Shown: one piece after another, positions 8,254 through 16,574 of the stretch
Layout: every line of letters begins with the position of its first letter
Position numbering within the stretch: position 1 is the first letter of the stretch
Assembly: GCA_964404765.1 (NCBI GenBank)
Contig: CAYOLL010000033.1
Coordinates: 1 to 27,607 of the forward strand
Origin: CAYOLL01 sp964404765 [NCBI: uncultured Gemmatimonadota bacterium]
Lineage (GTDB): Bacteria; 4572-55
Direction of reading: 5' to 3'
DNA: 27,607 bases
Program-made: the position numbers and the translations under genes
Notes under the pieces: model-generated
What the model saw: the letters and a program-made list of their open reading frames with translations, nothing else
The model's database searches: none
What the model was told of the DNA's origin: nothing

Positions 8254-8573
8254 AAATCACCACGCCCTTCTCATTGATCTCTTTATAAACGGACCCGAAT
8301 TGATTTTTGTAATAATCAAATTCTTCTTCGCGGGCGACCAAAATGTCCTTGGGCATCCGAATACCTTTAAGCGCTTTTCGAAATTGAAGCGCTTCTTTGA
8401 GCCGTGATTTCACGCTGTCTTTGATATATAATCAGCAGGTCCAGGTCGCTGTCGGTTGACGGATTACCATAGGCGTAATATCCAAACAAGATGATTTTGA
8501 GCGGCTGTTCAACGGCGGTAATAGCCTGAACAATTCGTGCCGCCAGGTTTTGGGGAAGCTGGGGTTGGTTCAT
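8246..8573 (-). pseudogene. Frameshifted MNT-type nucleotidyltransferase (MntA-like antitoxin)
   Basis: The first frame (8573 to 8367) reads MNQPQLPQ... with LFGYYAYGNPSTDSDLDLLII, the minimal nucleotidyltransferase signature, and then runs into unrelated sequence and a stop. In the +1 frame the expected continuation is present: KDSVKSRLKEALQFRKAL...EEEFDYYKNQFGSVYKE...KGVVIYG, ending at 8246. The shift lies within the TATATA stretch at 8420-8432, which suggests a one-base slippage. The usual Ser of the GS motif is Tyr here, a second sign of decay. The start lies 10 bases after the stop of the DUF5131-like gene, so the two were probably one operon. A sequencing error at the TA repeat remains possible. 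Confidence 0.8.
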
Positions 8574-8583
8574 GGTCGTTCCG

Positions 8584-9360
8584 TTATTTTTTTAAAGTTG
8601 AACCGGTTATAGTACCTTGCATCAATTCGAAATCTATTGGGAATTTTTGTTTGACGAATATATACGGCATTGAATCAAATGTTCGGCCGTTCAACTCGCG
8701 TCCAGCCGCTTTTTTATTGCTGCCGCCCCATTGTTTAAAGAAAAAAGGCACGTTTTTCCGCGCACACTGCCCCTGAATGTCAACAACCCAGCTTTTTTCA
8801 AGCACGCGCGCCTGCCGACCGGATTCGCCGCCTACAATCACCCAGTCAATTCCATCAAGATACAGTTGCGGAAGCGGCCCAAGCAGCGGCTCCAGTGAAA
8901 GAAATTTAATCACGGCATCCGTATTTTTGAGGTGGTTCATCCTAAAAACAACATCCTGATTTTCTATGGAAACACCCATCCAGATATTGGGAGTCCATGT
9001 CAAAAATGGGGAAAACTCCTCTAAACGGGAAGCACGTTTGGTTAAAATCTGAAACTGATGCTGAGGGCAATCATTCATGACGGCAAACACGCGTTGAATG
9101 TATTGGAGTGGAACTTCTTCATGAAAAAGATCGCTCATACTGTTGACGAATATGATTGCGGGTTTCCATTTGCGCGGCGCGTCCAGCACTTCTGGATGAA
9201 GCGTTAATTCAAATCCGTATTTATACTTATCAACACCCATCGCTTGCAAACGCCGGGCAAATGTTTCGGCATAACAAAATTTGCATCCCTGTGAGACCTT
9301 GTTACAACCTGTTGTCGGATTCCAAGTCTGCTCGGTCCATTCGATTCGAGATTTAGCCAC
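8584..9360 (-). CDS. DUF5131 / phage Gp37-Gp68-like protein
   Basis: This 258-residue protein has the family hallmark at its N-terminus: IEWTEQTWNPTTGC followed by C19-x6-C26-x2-C29 in TGCNKVSQGCKFCYAE, a Cys arrangement recalling radical-SAM-like metal sites. Other family-typical segments are FVNSMSDLFHE, FQILTKR, WMGVSIEN, SLEPLLGPL, WVIVGGESG and FFFKQWGG. The family is found in phages and accessory islands. Its biochemical role is not settled, so no function is assigned. The start is GTG at 9360, preceded by AGGCG. It follows the helicase by 157 bases and precedes the decayed MNT/HEPN pair by 10. The three-Cys-motif partner often seen next to this family is not visible here. Confidence 0.85.
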   Translation of the reverse strand: MAKSRIEWTEQTWNPTTGCNKVSQGCKFCYAETFARRLQAMGVDKYKYGFELTLHPEVLDAPRKWKPAIIFVNSMSDLFHEEVPLQYIQRVFAVMNDCPQHQFQILTKRASRLEEFSPFLTWTPNIWMGVSIENQDVVFRMNHLKNTDAVIKFLSLEPLLGPLPQLYLDGIDWVIVGGESGRQARVLEKSWVVDIQGQCARKNVPFFFKQWGGSNKKAAGRELNGRTFDSMPYIFVKQKFPIDFELMQGTITGSTLKK

Positions 9361-9517
9361 TTTAATTCGCCTTTAATCTAAAAATCACTTTTTTTGCCAA
9401 GGAACCGTGAATGTCATTCAGCAGGATCATTTTTGAGATTTGAGATGTTAGCAACTGCTTTCAAATAAACATGTTAGCCGGCTTGAAAAAACTCATGTCG
9501 AATGACTCGCGCGGACT

Positions 9518-12500
9518 TTAACCGGCTTTCACAAACTTGCACGAAGAACTGAAAAATTCAATCACAGTTTGTCGGTTAAGTAAGTCGTGTTGGCTTTGGT
9601 TGCCGTAATCATTTAAACAATCATAGCAAGCTGTTTCGCAGGTGCAGTTTTGACAAACTTTTAATGCCGATTGCTCGACATCTGCCCAATTTTCAAAGGC
9701 TTCTTTAACAAAACCTGCGCCGCCGGGTGTGTTGTCAAACAAAACTATTTCGGCTTGAGCATTGCCGGATTTACGATTTGCTTGCCAACGCCAAGCCGTG
9801 CCGATGTCGGAAGTTTCGAGGTCTAAAAATTGACACAAACCTTTTCGCAAAGCCATCGCCAAGGATTCGACGGAACACCTTTCTCGCGGACGAATTATCA
9901 AACAATAGCTTTGAAAGATATGTCCGAAAGCCAAAGGTTTCGCCCAAGGGTTTTCGTTTTGACAATCAAATTTGCCATCGAAAGTTCGCAAGCGTTTGTG
10001 TTTTTTGCCTTTTTTGAAATGAAGCAAAGGCTCGCTACAGCCGCACGTCGAGCAAAGCATAAAACCTTTATTCTGCGGACCTAAATTGTAACGAAATAAA
10101 TTGCCGTCGTCTTTCAGAGCGATTTCAAACAATTCAAATTGCTGAAATTCATCGTCGCGCACGGCATCAATAAAATGCGTCAAAGACTGGCGTTGTCTGA
10201 CCAGCGACGTGCGGCGGTGTTTCGACGATTTATCTTTTTCCATTCGGATACTGAACGCCGTCGGTTCGACAAATGGTTTGATGTGTTGCGTCGTAATGGT
10301 TCTGCCGCAAACTTGGCAACTGCCTTCGAGCGGTTCTTGCGTCAGCGAAGTGCGAATCTGCTCGCAATCGGGACATTTCGCATACCATTTTCGCGTCGGT
10401 TTATCGGTTTTGCTCGCCACGTAAAGTCCTGCACTGGTGAAAACTTTTTTGTGCGCGATAACCTGTGCGCCAGGCGCAAATTCGGCGATAGCGATAGCAC
10501 GGTCACGGCTTAAATCTACATCCGAATCGGTTGACCAACGATTCCAACCTGTTTCAAGCCGAACGACATCGAGCGGAAATGCGTAGCGCGGCAAAAATCC
10601 GCGTTTCGCCAAAACCGCAATAACGTCGCTGTCCAAAAGGTTTTTTACGGCGCGGTCAATATCGCCGGTTTCTTTGCCTGAACTAAAAAGCATTTTCCGT
10701 TCATCCATCAATGAGTCGAGTTCTTTGGCAATTTCATCCAAGACACTTTTATCCCTCTCGGGGTCATCATTGCCGTCATACTTTTTCTTTGCCGCTTCTT
10801 TTGCTTCAGCAAAACAATTGAGGGTTTTGAGCAGAGTTTTGCCGGAATCAGTTTGAAAAACGTCGTCTTCGGTTTGCAAATCAAGCCACGCCGAAAAATC
10901 TAAATGCAAATCCGTGGGAGAAAGTTTGAGCCAATCGGGCGGAATTCCTTTGCGCGAATCAATCGGCAAAAACGCGGCAAGCCGGGTTTGCTGTTTGACT
11001 TCGTTGCCGAGCAGTTTTTCGTCGCCAACTTTCTCGCGCAAAAACTTAGCGAAAGCGACGGCGTTAAAGTGTCGTTGGGCGATGATTTTATTCAGCACGA
11101 AAACCGTCGGCGGGCGAACCACGCCGGACATCAAACGTGAAGGCTTACGCCACATATCCGAATCGTATTTCGTGCGCCGACAAATCGTTACGCTAACGGC
11201 GTTTTTATCCGTGCCGCGTCCGGCGCGTCCGACGCGCTGAACATAATTCGCGCTTGACGGCGGTGCGTTGCGAAGCAAAACTTTTTGCAAATCGCCGATG
11301 TTGATGCCCATTTCAAACGTCGTCGTGCTGCTCAACAAATTAATGCCGTCGGCGCGAAATTCGTCTTCGATACGTTTCGCCAAATCTTTATTGATTTGCG
11401 CCGTGTGTTCTTCAGATTTGAGTGTCGAAAATTGCTGCTCGCCGACTCCGGCCACCCAACGCTCGATTAAATTCGCTTCTTCAGCAACAAAAAGTTTTTT
11501 ATTCAATTTTCCCGAACATTCTTTGCGCGGACAAACCGCGTCAGCCGAATAAACCGCAACAAAAGTGCATCGGTCGCAAACGAAACGGTTTTCAGCAAGA
11601 GCGACAAAAAGTTTTTCGTGGTCAAGTTTAAACTTCTTGCTTTTTTCAATCAAGATGAATTTTGAAACGAGGAAATTCCAGATTCGCTCAGCGATTGCAA
11701 GCGTTTCCGCGTCGGACAAATTTAATACGCGGCGCAAATAGTCCGTCACGAAATTATGCCGGAAATTTCCGTCGTTGTTGATTTTCGGAAGCCAACCTTC
11801 GACTCCGGGTTGTCCTTCACGACGGAGCGCGAAAAACTTTTCAAACTTCATTCTCCCGAAAGCCAGTGCGTCGTGCGAAACGCCGCTTGGCAACGTAAAG
11901 GCTTTGCGATGCCGAACAAAGCCAAGCAGAGTTTGGAAAACTGCGCTTGCGTCGGACGGTGAAAGTTGCGGCAAAAGTCTTTGAAATTCTTGATTGTCAC
12001 TATTTTTGAGTTGATATGCGACTGCAACCAAACCCAAATCTTCCGCCGATTCACGCGCCGAATCGGGAATGCCGAAATAGCTGAAAACTTCGGCTGTCCA
12101 CAATTTTCGCCGTTCATGGTGATTGAGGTCTTCGTCCGGGAAACGCGAAACGGGCAGAAAAAAATCAGCGTCGTAGCCGTCGGAATTCGGGTCGGCGGCA
12201 TCGGCGAGCTTTTCGCCCAAACTTTCAAAATCGAGTGATTTGTTTTCCTGAATAATCCGCACGATTTTTCTACCCAAATCGTGCGTGAAAGTGCTTTCTT
12301 CAAGCAGCGATGGAAACGCGGCGGCGCGTTGGCGATGGTCGGTAAAACAGAGAAGTTTGCGCGGAGGTTTTTCGCCGGACTTTTTCGCGCTCACTTGAAA
12401 ATGCGAAAGCGGAATCGCTATCGCCAAGCCGGTTTCGTCTTCCGATTCTTGAAAACGGCGCACCGGCTCTAAACCTGAAGCGTTCCGCGCCGCACAGTTC

Positions 12501-14428
12501 GGGCAAGCGGACAAGGTTTTCTTTTTCTGATTGTAAATGTTTTCGTATTTTTCATCGGAACATTGGCGGTGAAAAATGTAAATTTTTCGTAAATGCGCTT
12601 TTTCGCAAACGCAATAATCTCCGCTTCCTTTTTCGCTTTTCTTGCCGCATTGCACACAAAATTCTAATTCGGCGGGATTCAAAAGCAGTTTGCCCGAATC
12701 GTCGTCGTCTTCTTCATCAATCATTTGCGGCGGAAAAGGCAAATCGTTTTCAACACTGAAATACGACCAAAAAGAATCAGCCGCCCATTCGAGTTCAGTT
12801 TTGAAAGAATCAAAAGCGGGTTTATTTTTGTTGTTTGGGTCTTGCGCCCGCCGCGGACCCAAATCCTGTAACGCGCCAAACAAATAACCGCATTTGCGGC
12901 AAGTTACAACTTCAACAAGTTGCGAATGTTGCTTCGGAAAACAATTCGGACACAAACCTTCCGGCACGTTTTCGTGGCGGCGCGAAACAAAAAATGACGG
13001 CTCTGTTTCGGATTTTCGGGTCGGACAATTTCGGTGCAGACAAACGTGCAAGCCGTCCTGAGAGCGGACAAAATAATGCAGACGAGTCGGCAGCAAATCC
13101 TCGTGTGCCTCGTCTTTTTTCGCCGTCGCCACAATCTCCAACAAGGCTTGCAAACCGTCTTCGCCGTTTTCATCATTCGGATAAAGTTTCTCGGTTGCTT
13201 CTTTCAACAGCGTCGGCGCGGTCAGAATATCTTTTCGCAGGCGGAATAAGTTTTCGTCGTGCGCGAGCAGTTCGGCGGAATCGGATGTTGAAAAACTGGC
13301 GGATAAAACTTTGCTCAAATCGGTGTTGTCATTTTCGCGCAAACTTTTCGCGGCTTCGATGTATTGCGCGGCGGTCGGACAAAAAGAAGGCTTGTCAAGC
13401 TCCGGCGTTTTCAGCGTTCCATAAATCGGATTCGGTTCTTCAAAATTTTCGGCAAATAAATCTGAAACGAATTTTCGCACTTTCTGGCGGCTGTCGGGAT
13501 TGTTTTTATCGCCGAGCGTGGCGGACGTAGCGATGCACGTCAGATTTTCCAAGCCCAAACGGTCTTTCAAACGGCGCACGAGAAACGCGATTTCCGTCGC
13601 CTGTACGCCACGATATGCATGAACTTCGTCTAGCACGAGATATTTCAGCCGCGCCTCTTCAAAAATCGGCGCGTCAACCGGACGCTCTAATAAGTATTCG
13701 AGCATCGAAAAATTTGTTACCAAAACGTGTGGCGGTTTTTCGCGGATTGCTTCGCGGTGATTGAGACGATTTTTTGGTGATTTCTCTTTTTCTTCGGTGA
13801 GTCTTATTTGAACGGCGCGTTGCAGTTCGGCTTGCGATAAATTGGGTTGTGTCTCCTTCAAATTCTGTTGGTAAATTTCCTTCAAACGCGCTTCATATTG
13901 AGTTTGGTCGTTCGGCGTTTGCCCGGTAAATCTGGCAAATTTGATTTGCTGATGTCCAGCCAGCATTTTTTCCCACTCTTCGAGTTGGTCGTTGACCAGC
14001 GCGTTAAGCGGATAAATGATAATTGCCTGCAATCCGGCAGACGAATCTTTTAGCAAATCGTCGAGAATCGGAATTTGATAGCACAGCGTTTTGCCGCTAT
14101 TCGTGCCGGTAGCGATGACAGCGTTTTGCCCGCGTAAAATCAAGTTGACGGCTTCGGTCTGATGTTGATAAAGCGGATTGCCTTTGAGTCTTTTTTGAAT
14201 AGTCGCTTTGGTTTTTTCGTGAAGCGCGATTTCGTTGAGCGATGCGCCCGCCGCATAGCTCTGCGATTTTTCCAAGTATGCGCCGTTGACGAGTTCCTCG
14301 AAAGTCAACTTTTCTTCCCAAATTTGTTTAGCGTGAGAAAACTTCGGGTGAAAGCGATACTCGGCTTTCAGAAAATCACGGTAAGGCTCGAAAACTTCTT
14401 TCTCAAAACGCTTGCTTAAAGATTCCAT
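9518..14428 (-). CDS. Large DEAD/DEAH-like SF2 helicase with C-terminal DUF1998
   Basis: This 1636-residue protein is probably an ATP-dependent DNA translocase. From the ATG at 14428 it shows Walker A ATGTNSGKT (106-114), DEVH (267-270), TSAT (301-304) and motif VI QRVGRAGR (1064-1071). Cys clusters follow at about 466-512 (CLHRNC, CPNC, CRKC), 591-650, 948 (CDRC) and 1348 (CPDC). The C-terminal DUF1998 region has DNTPGGAGF and CQNCTCETACYDCLNDYGNQ (about 1590-1612). MrfA/YprA-type helicases share this core but are about half the size. Length and layout are closer to DruE of Druantia, or more loosely DrmA of DISARM. A TTG 24 bases upstream extends the frame into the preceding gene, but the ATG follows GGAAGAG at ideal spacing, one base after that gene's stop. 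Confidence 0.9.
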   Translation of the reverse strand: MESLSKRFEKEVFEPYRDFLKAEYRFHPKFSHAKQIWEEKLTFEELVNGAYLEKSQSYAAGASLNEIALHEKTKATIQKRLKGNPLYQHQTEAVNLILRGQNAVIATGTNSGKTLCYQIPILDDLLKDSSAGLQAIIIYPLNALVNDQLEEWEKMLAGHQQIKFARFTGQTPNDQTQYEARLKEIYQQNLKETQPNLSQAELQRAVQIRLTEEKEKSPKNRLNHREAIREKPPHVLVTNFSMLEYLLERPVDAPIFEEARLKYLVLDEVHAYRGVQATEIAFLVRRLKDRLGLENLTCIATSATLGDKNNPDSRQKVRKFVSDLFAENFEEPNPIYGTLKTPELDKPSFCPTAAQYIEAAKSLRENDNTDLSKVLSASFSTSDSAELLAHDENLFRLRKDILTAPTLLKEATEKLYPNDENGEDGLQALLEIVATAKKDEAHEDLLPTRLHYFVRSQDGLHVCLHRNCPTRKSETEPSFFVSRRHENVPEGLCPNCFPKQHSQLVEVVTCRKCGYLFGALQDLGPRRAQDPNNKNKPAFDSFKTELEWAADSFWSYFSVENDLPFPPQMIDEEDDDDSGKLLLNPAELEFCVQCGKKSEKGSGDYCVCEKAHLRKIYIFHRQCSDEKYENIYNQKKKTLSACPNCAARNASGLEPVRRFQESEDETGLAIAIPLSHFQVSAKKSGEKPPRKLLCFTDHRQRAAAFPSLLEESTFTHDLGRKIVRIIQENKSLDFESLGEKLADAADPNSDGYDADFFLPVSRFPDEDLNHHERRKLWTAEVFSYFGIPDSARESAEDLGLVAVAYQLKNSDNQEFQRLLPQLSPSDASAVFQTLLGFVRHRKAFTLPSGVSHDALAFGRMKFEKFFALRREGQPGVEGWLPKINNDGNFRHNFVTDYLRRVLNLSDAETLAIAERIWNFLVSKFILIEKSKKFKLDHEKLFVALAENRFVCDRCTFVAVYSADAVCPRKECSGKLNKKLFVAEEANLIERWVAGVGEQQFSTLKSEEHTAQINKDLAKRIEDEFRADGINLLSSTTTFEMGINIGDLQKVLLRNAPPSSANYVQRVGRAGRGTDKNAVSVTICRRTKYDSDMWRKPSRLMSGVVRPPTVFVLNKIIAQRHFNAVAFAKFLREKVGDEKLLGNEVKQQTRLAAFLPIDSRKGIPPDWLKLSPTDLHLDFSAWLDLQTEDDVFQTDSGKTLLKTLNCFAEAKEAAKKKYDGNDDPERDKSVLDEIAKELDSLMDERKMLFSSGKETGDIDRAVKNLLDSDVIAVLAKRGFLPRYAFPLDVVRLETGWNRWSTDSDVDLSRDRAIAIAEFAPGAQVIAHKKVFTSAGLYVASKTDKPTRKWYAKCPDCEQIRTSLTQEPLEGSCQVCGRTITTQHIKPFVEPTAFSIRMEKDKSSKHRRTSLVRQRQSLTHFIDAVRDDEFQQFELFEIALKDDGNLFRYNLGPQNKGFMLCSTCGCSEPLLHFKKGKKHKRLRTFDGKFDCQNENPWAKPLAFGHIFQSYCLIIRPRERCSVESLAMALRKGLCQFLDLETSDIGTAWRWQANRKSGNAQAEIVLFDNTPGGAGFVKEAFENWADVEQSALKVCQNCTCETACYDCLNDYGNQSQHDLLNRQTVIEFFSSSCKFVKAG

Positions 14429-14429
14429 C

Positions 14430-16541
14430 TTAACTCTTCCATAAATCGGCAACGATTTTAACTTTTTGATTTTTTAGGTGTTTGCGAACTACGCCGCAAA
14501 ATTCATTATTCAAGCTCAAATAAAGATAAGGCAATTCACCTCGTTTGTTTATAACTTTGATAATCGGCAATTCCTCATTATTAGGCAAATTGTCCTGCAA
14601 ATAACGGAACATCCTCCATAAAATTGTCGGACTGCCGCAAAATTTCAGTTCGTCATTTTCAATAACGGCGCGTGATTCGACGATGTGCCACGCTGATTTT
14701 TCATTTTTCAAAAGTCCGAATTTGGCGTATTTTTTGAGTAATGATTCGGAAAAATTTCTGCCATTGGAGGCAATCGCATCTTTCGCTAAAAGTATTTCAT
14801 TCCAACTCATTCCATCAGGCTTTTGGCAAAGTAAGAAAAACGGCAGAAAAACCGACGGCAAATTTTGCCAACATTTGTTTGAATCAAATTTTGTTTGAAG
14901 AATTTCAAGCCTTTGTGCAAAAGCAAGTCCTAAAACTTCAGATTTAACGCGAACGGTATGTTTTCCCAAAAGTTTCGGGAGTTCAAAATTTTCTTGCACT
15001 TTTGCTAAATCGGTCAAGTTATGGAATCTTTGAGGCTCAATATGTTTTTCAAGTGGTTTCTGCGCCCATTTCCACACAAAATACTCACGTGAGTCGTCTT
15101 CGTGGCGTTTCTCCCACTGTCCTAAAGCGCACAATTCTTCCGCTTTATCAAGACTGATGTCAAACTTCTTTTTAAGAAATGAAAAATTATTGACTTCGTG
15201 AGGCAAAGCAACACAAATCAAAGGTAAGTGTTCGGTTTTAACTTCATCGCCGTGACGCCAAAATTGCGCCGCACACGCGCCTTCGCCGAAGAAAAAGTAG
15301 GCTCCGATTTTCGCGCTTCGTTTGAATCTGAATTGAAACGATTTTCCGGCAATCGAAAAAGAAACTTGCGGCGTTTTGCCGATTGGGTCAAGTCGTGTGA
15401 TGAAACAATTTGTGCCGTCTTTGAGTTGGTAAGATTCGTTCGGGCGATATTCTTCCGCGTTGCACTCTTTCCACGAAAAATCTTCCAATCTTTCTTGAGC
15501 AATAATCGTGCAGATTTGATACGGCAAAGTTTCGCGTTCCGGGTTGATAAAGCGTCTGCCGTCGTAAATTCCAAACGGCGCGAGTCCGCGCAGAAACTTT
15601 TTCTCGGTGCGCTCATCCGTTTGCAAAGTCAAATGCAATTCTGTTTGAAACGCCGATCTGTTAATTTCCAGCGTGTCGGAATTTGCCGAAGCCGTTTGTT
15701 TAATTTCGCCGATTTTCCAGCAAGCGTTTTCGAGTTGCTGACGTGGAACGGCGGGCAAATGCACTTCGATTCGCTCCTGTTCCTCGTGCCAAAATAAATA
15801 CGGACGGCTTTCGAGCAGAGATTCATGCGCTTTTGAGTTTTCGGGGAAAAGAAACTCCGCCGTTTCAGGGACTTCATCGAAGTACTCGACGCGCAATAAA
15901 TTTCTTTGCGGCAACTCGTCAAACGGCAAATCCGGTTTTTCGTGAATCAATTTCCGCGCATCGAGAATCGTTTGGATAAAATCGGTGGCGGCTCCGCGGT
16001 TATCGAGCAGAAAGTTTTTGAGTCGAACTTGATTTCCCGCACGTCTTTCGATTTCAGATTGCCATTCCGCATTGGAAAGCATTTTCCATTCGTCGTGATG
16101 CAAAGCCCATTTGCAAATTTGAAGAAAATGTTGCCATGAATGAAGCGCTACGCCGATGTGAAAAACGGCTGAACCGACATAATCTGATTGAAAAAGTTTC
16201 AATCCGTTTTCGGAAACGACACGGGCAAAATTTTCGTTGAGTTTTTGTTGATGGTTGCTGTTTAGTTCGGTTTCAATGGCTTCGGTAAAAGGCTTCCAAA
16301 ATTGACCGCTTTCATATTCGTAAAAGGCATTTCCGCCATAGATTACAAGCAGACAAAAAGGATACTGACTATTGCCTTGCCAAGAACGCCATTCGGTTTT
16401 GACGCACTCAAGAAACTCGCGCCAATCTTCACGCGAAGGGATGACTTGAAGCATCGCTCCGGCTTTGCTTCGGTCTTTTGTTTCCAAGGATAAAACTTTG
16501 TCCTCGAAAACGCGATTCCAATCCTCAAACTTTTTGACCAT
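14430..16541 (-). CDS. Unrecognised 703-residue partner of the DUF1998 helicase
   Basis: I do not recognise a named domain in this protein. It is soluble-looking, with no signal peptide or membrane segment. The N-terminal 200 residues are rich in aromatics: EDWREFLECVKTEWRSWQ (38-55), then YPFCLLVIYGGNAFYEYE with QFWKPF (60-85), DYVGSAVFHIGV (120-131) and EWQSEIERRAGNQVRLKNFL (159-178). The middle (about 200-520) looks beta-rich. The C-terminal third contains a winged-helix-like stretch (WNEILLAKDAI...LLKKYAKFGLLKNE). Its stop is separated from the helicase ATG by one base, and the helicase ribosome site lies inside its last codons, so the two are almost certainly coexpressed. The position mirrors DruH upstream of DruE in Druantia type III, but homology is untested. 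It starts 33 bases after the Tricorn-like gene. Confidence 0.88.
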   Translation of the reverse strand: MVKKFEDWNRVFEDKVLSLETKDRSKAGAMLQVIPSREDWREFLECVKTEWRSWQGNSQYPFCLLVIYGGNAFYEYESGQFWKPFTEAIETELNSNHQQKLNENFARVVSENGLKLFQSDYVGSAVFHIGVALHSWQHFLQICKWALHHDEWKMLSNAEWQSEIERRAGNQVRLKNFLLDNRGAATDFIQTILDARKLIHEKPDLPFDELPQRNLLRVEYFDEVPETAEFLFPENSKAHESLLESRPYLFWHEEQERIEVHLPAVPRQQLENACWKIGEIKQTASANSDTLEINRSAFQTELHLTLQTDERTEKKFLRGLAPFGIYDGRRFINPERETLPYQICTIIAQERLEDFSWKECNAEEYRPNESYQLKDGTNCFITRLDPIGKTPQVSFSIAGKSFQFRFKRSAKIGAYFFFGEGACAAQFWRHGDEVKTEHLPLICVALPHEVNNFSFLKKKFDISLDKAEELCALGQWEKRHEDDSREYFVWKWAQKPLEKHIEPQRFHNLTDLAKVQENFELPKLLGKHTVRVKSEVLGLAFAQRLEILQTKFDSNKCWQNLPSVFLPFFLLCQKPDGMSWNEILLAKDAIASNGRNFSESLLKKYAKFGLLKNEKSAWHIVESRAVIENDELKFCGSPTILWRMFRYLQDNLPNNEELPIIKVINKRGELPYLYLSLNNEFCGVVRKHLKNQKVKIVADLWKS

Positions 16542-16574
16542 CGTTTCTAAGCCTTTTGCAGAAAGTCATTAATC

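Noticed and set aside
8420-8432. Programmed frameshift in the nucleotidyltransferase
   Set aside because: The site is a TATATA tract without a slippery heptamer or clear downstream stimulator, and the GS motif is also mutated; simple decay or sequencing error is more likely.
9405-9510. MITE fragment marking the end of the helicase module
   Set aside because: Only a short TGTCATTCAG match to the interior of the element at 308-443; no terminal repeats or target duplication could be found.
12835-13530. 231-codon plus-strand frame inside the helicase gene
   Set aside because: It is antisense to the helicase Cys-cluster region, has low-complexity Arg/Ser/Phe-rich content and no ribosome site of note.
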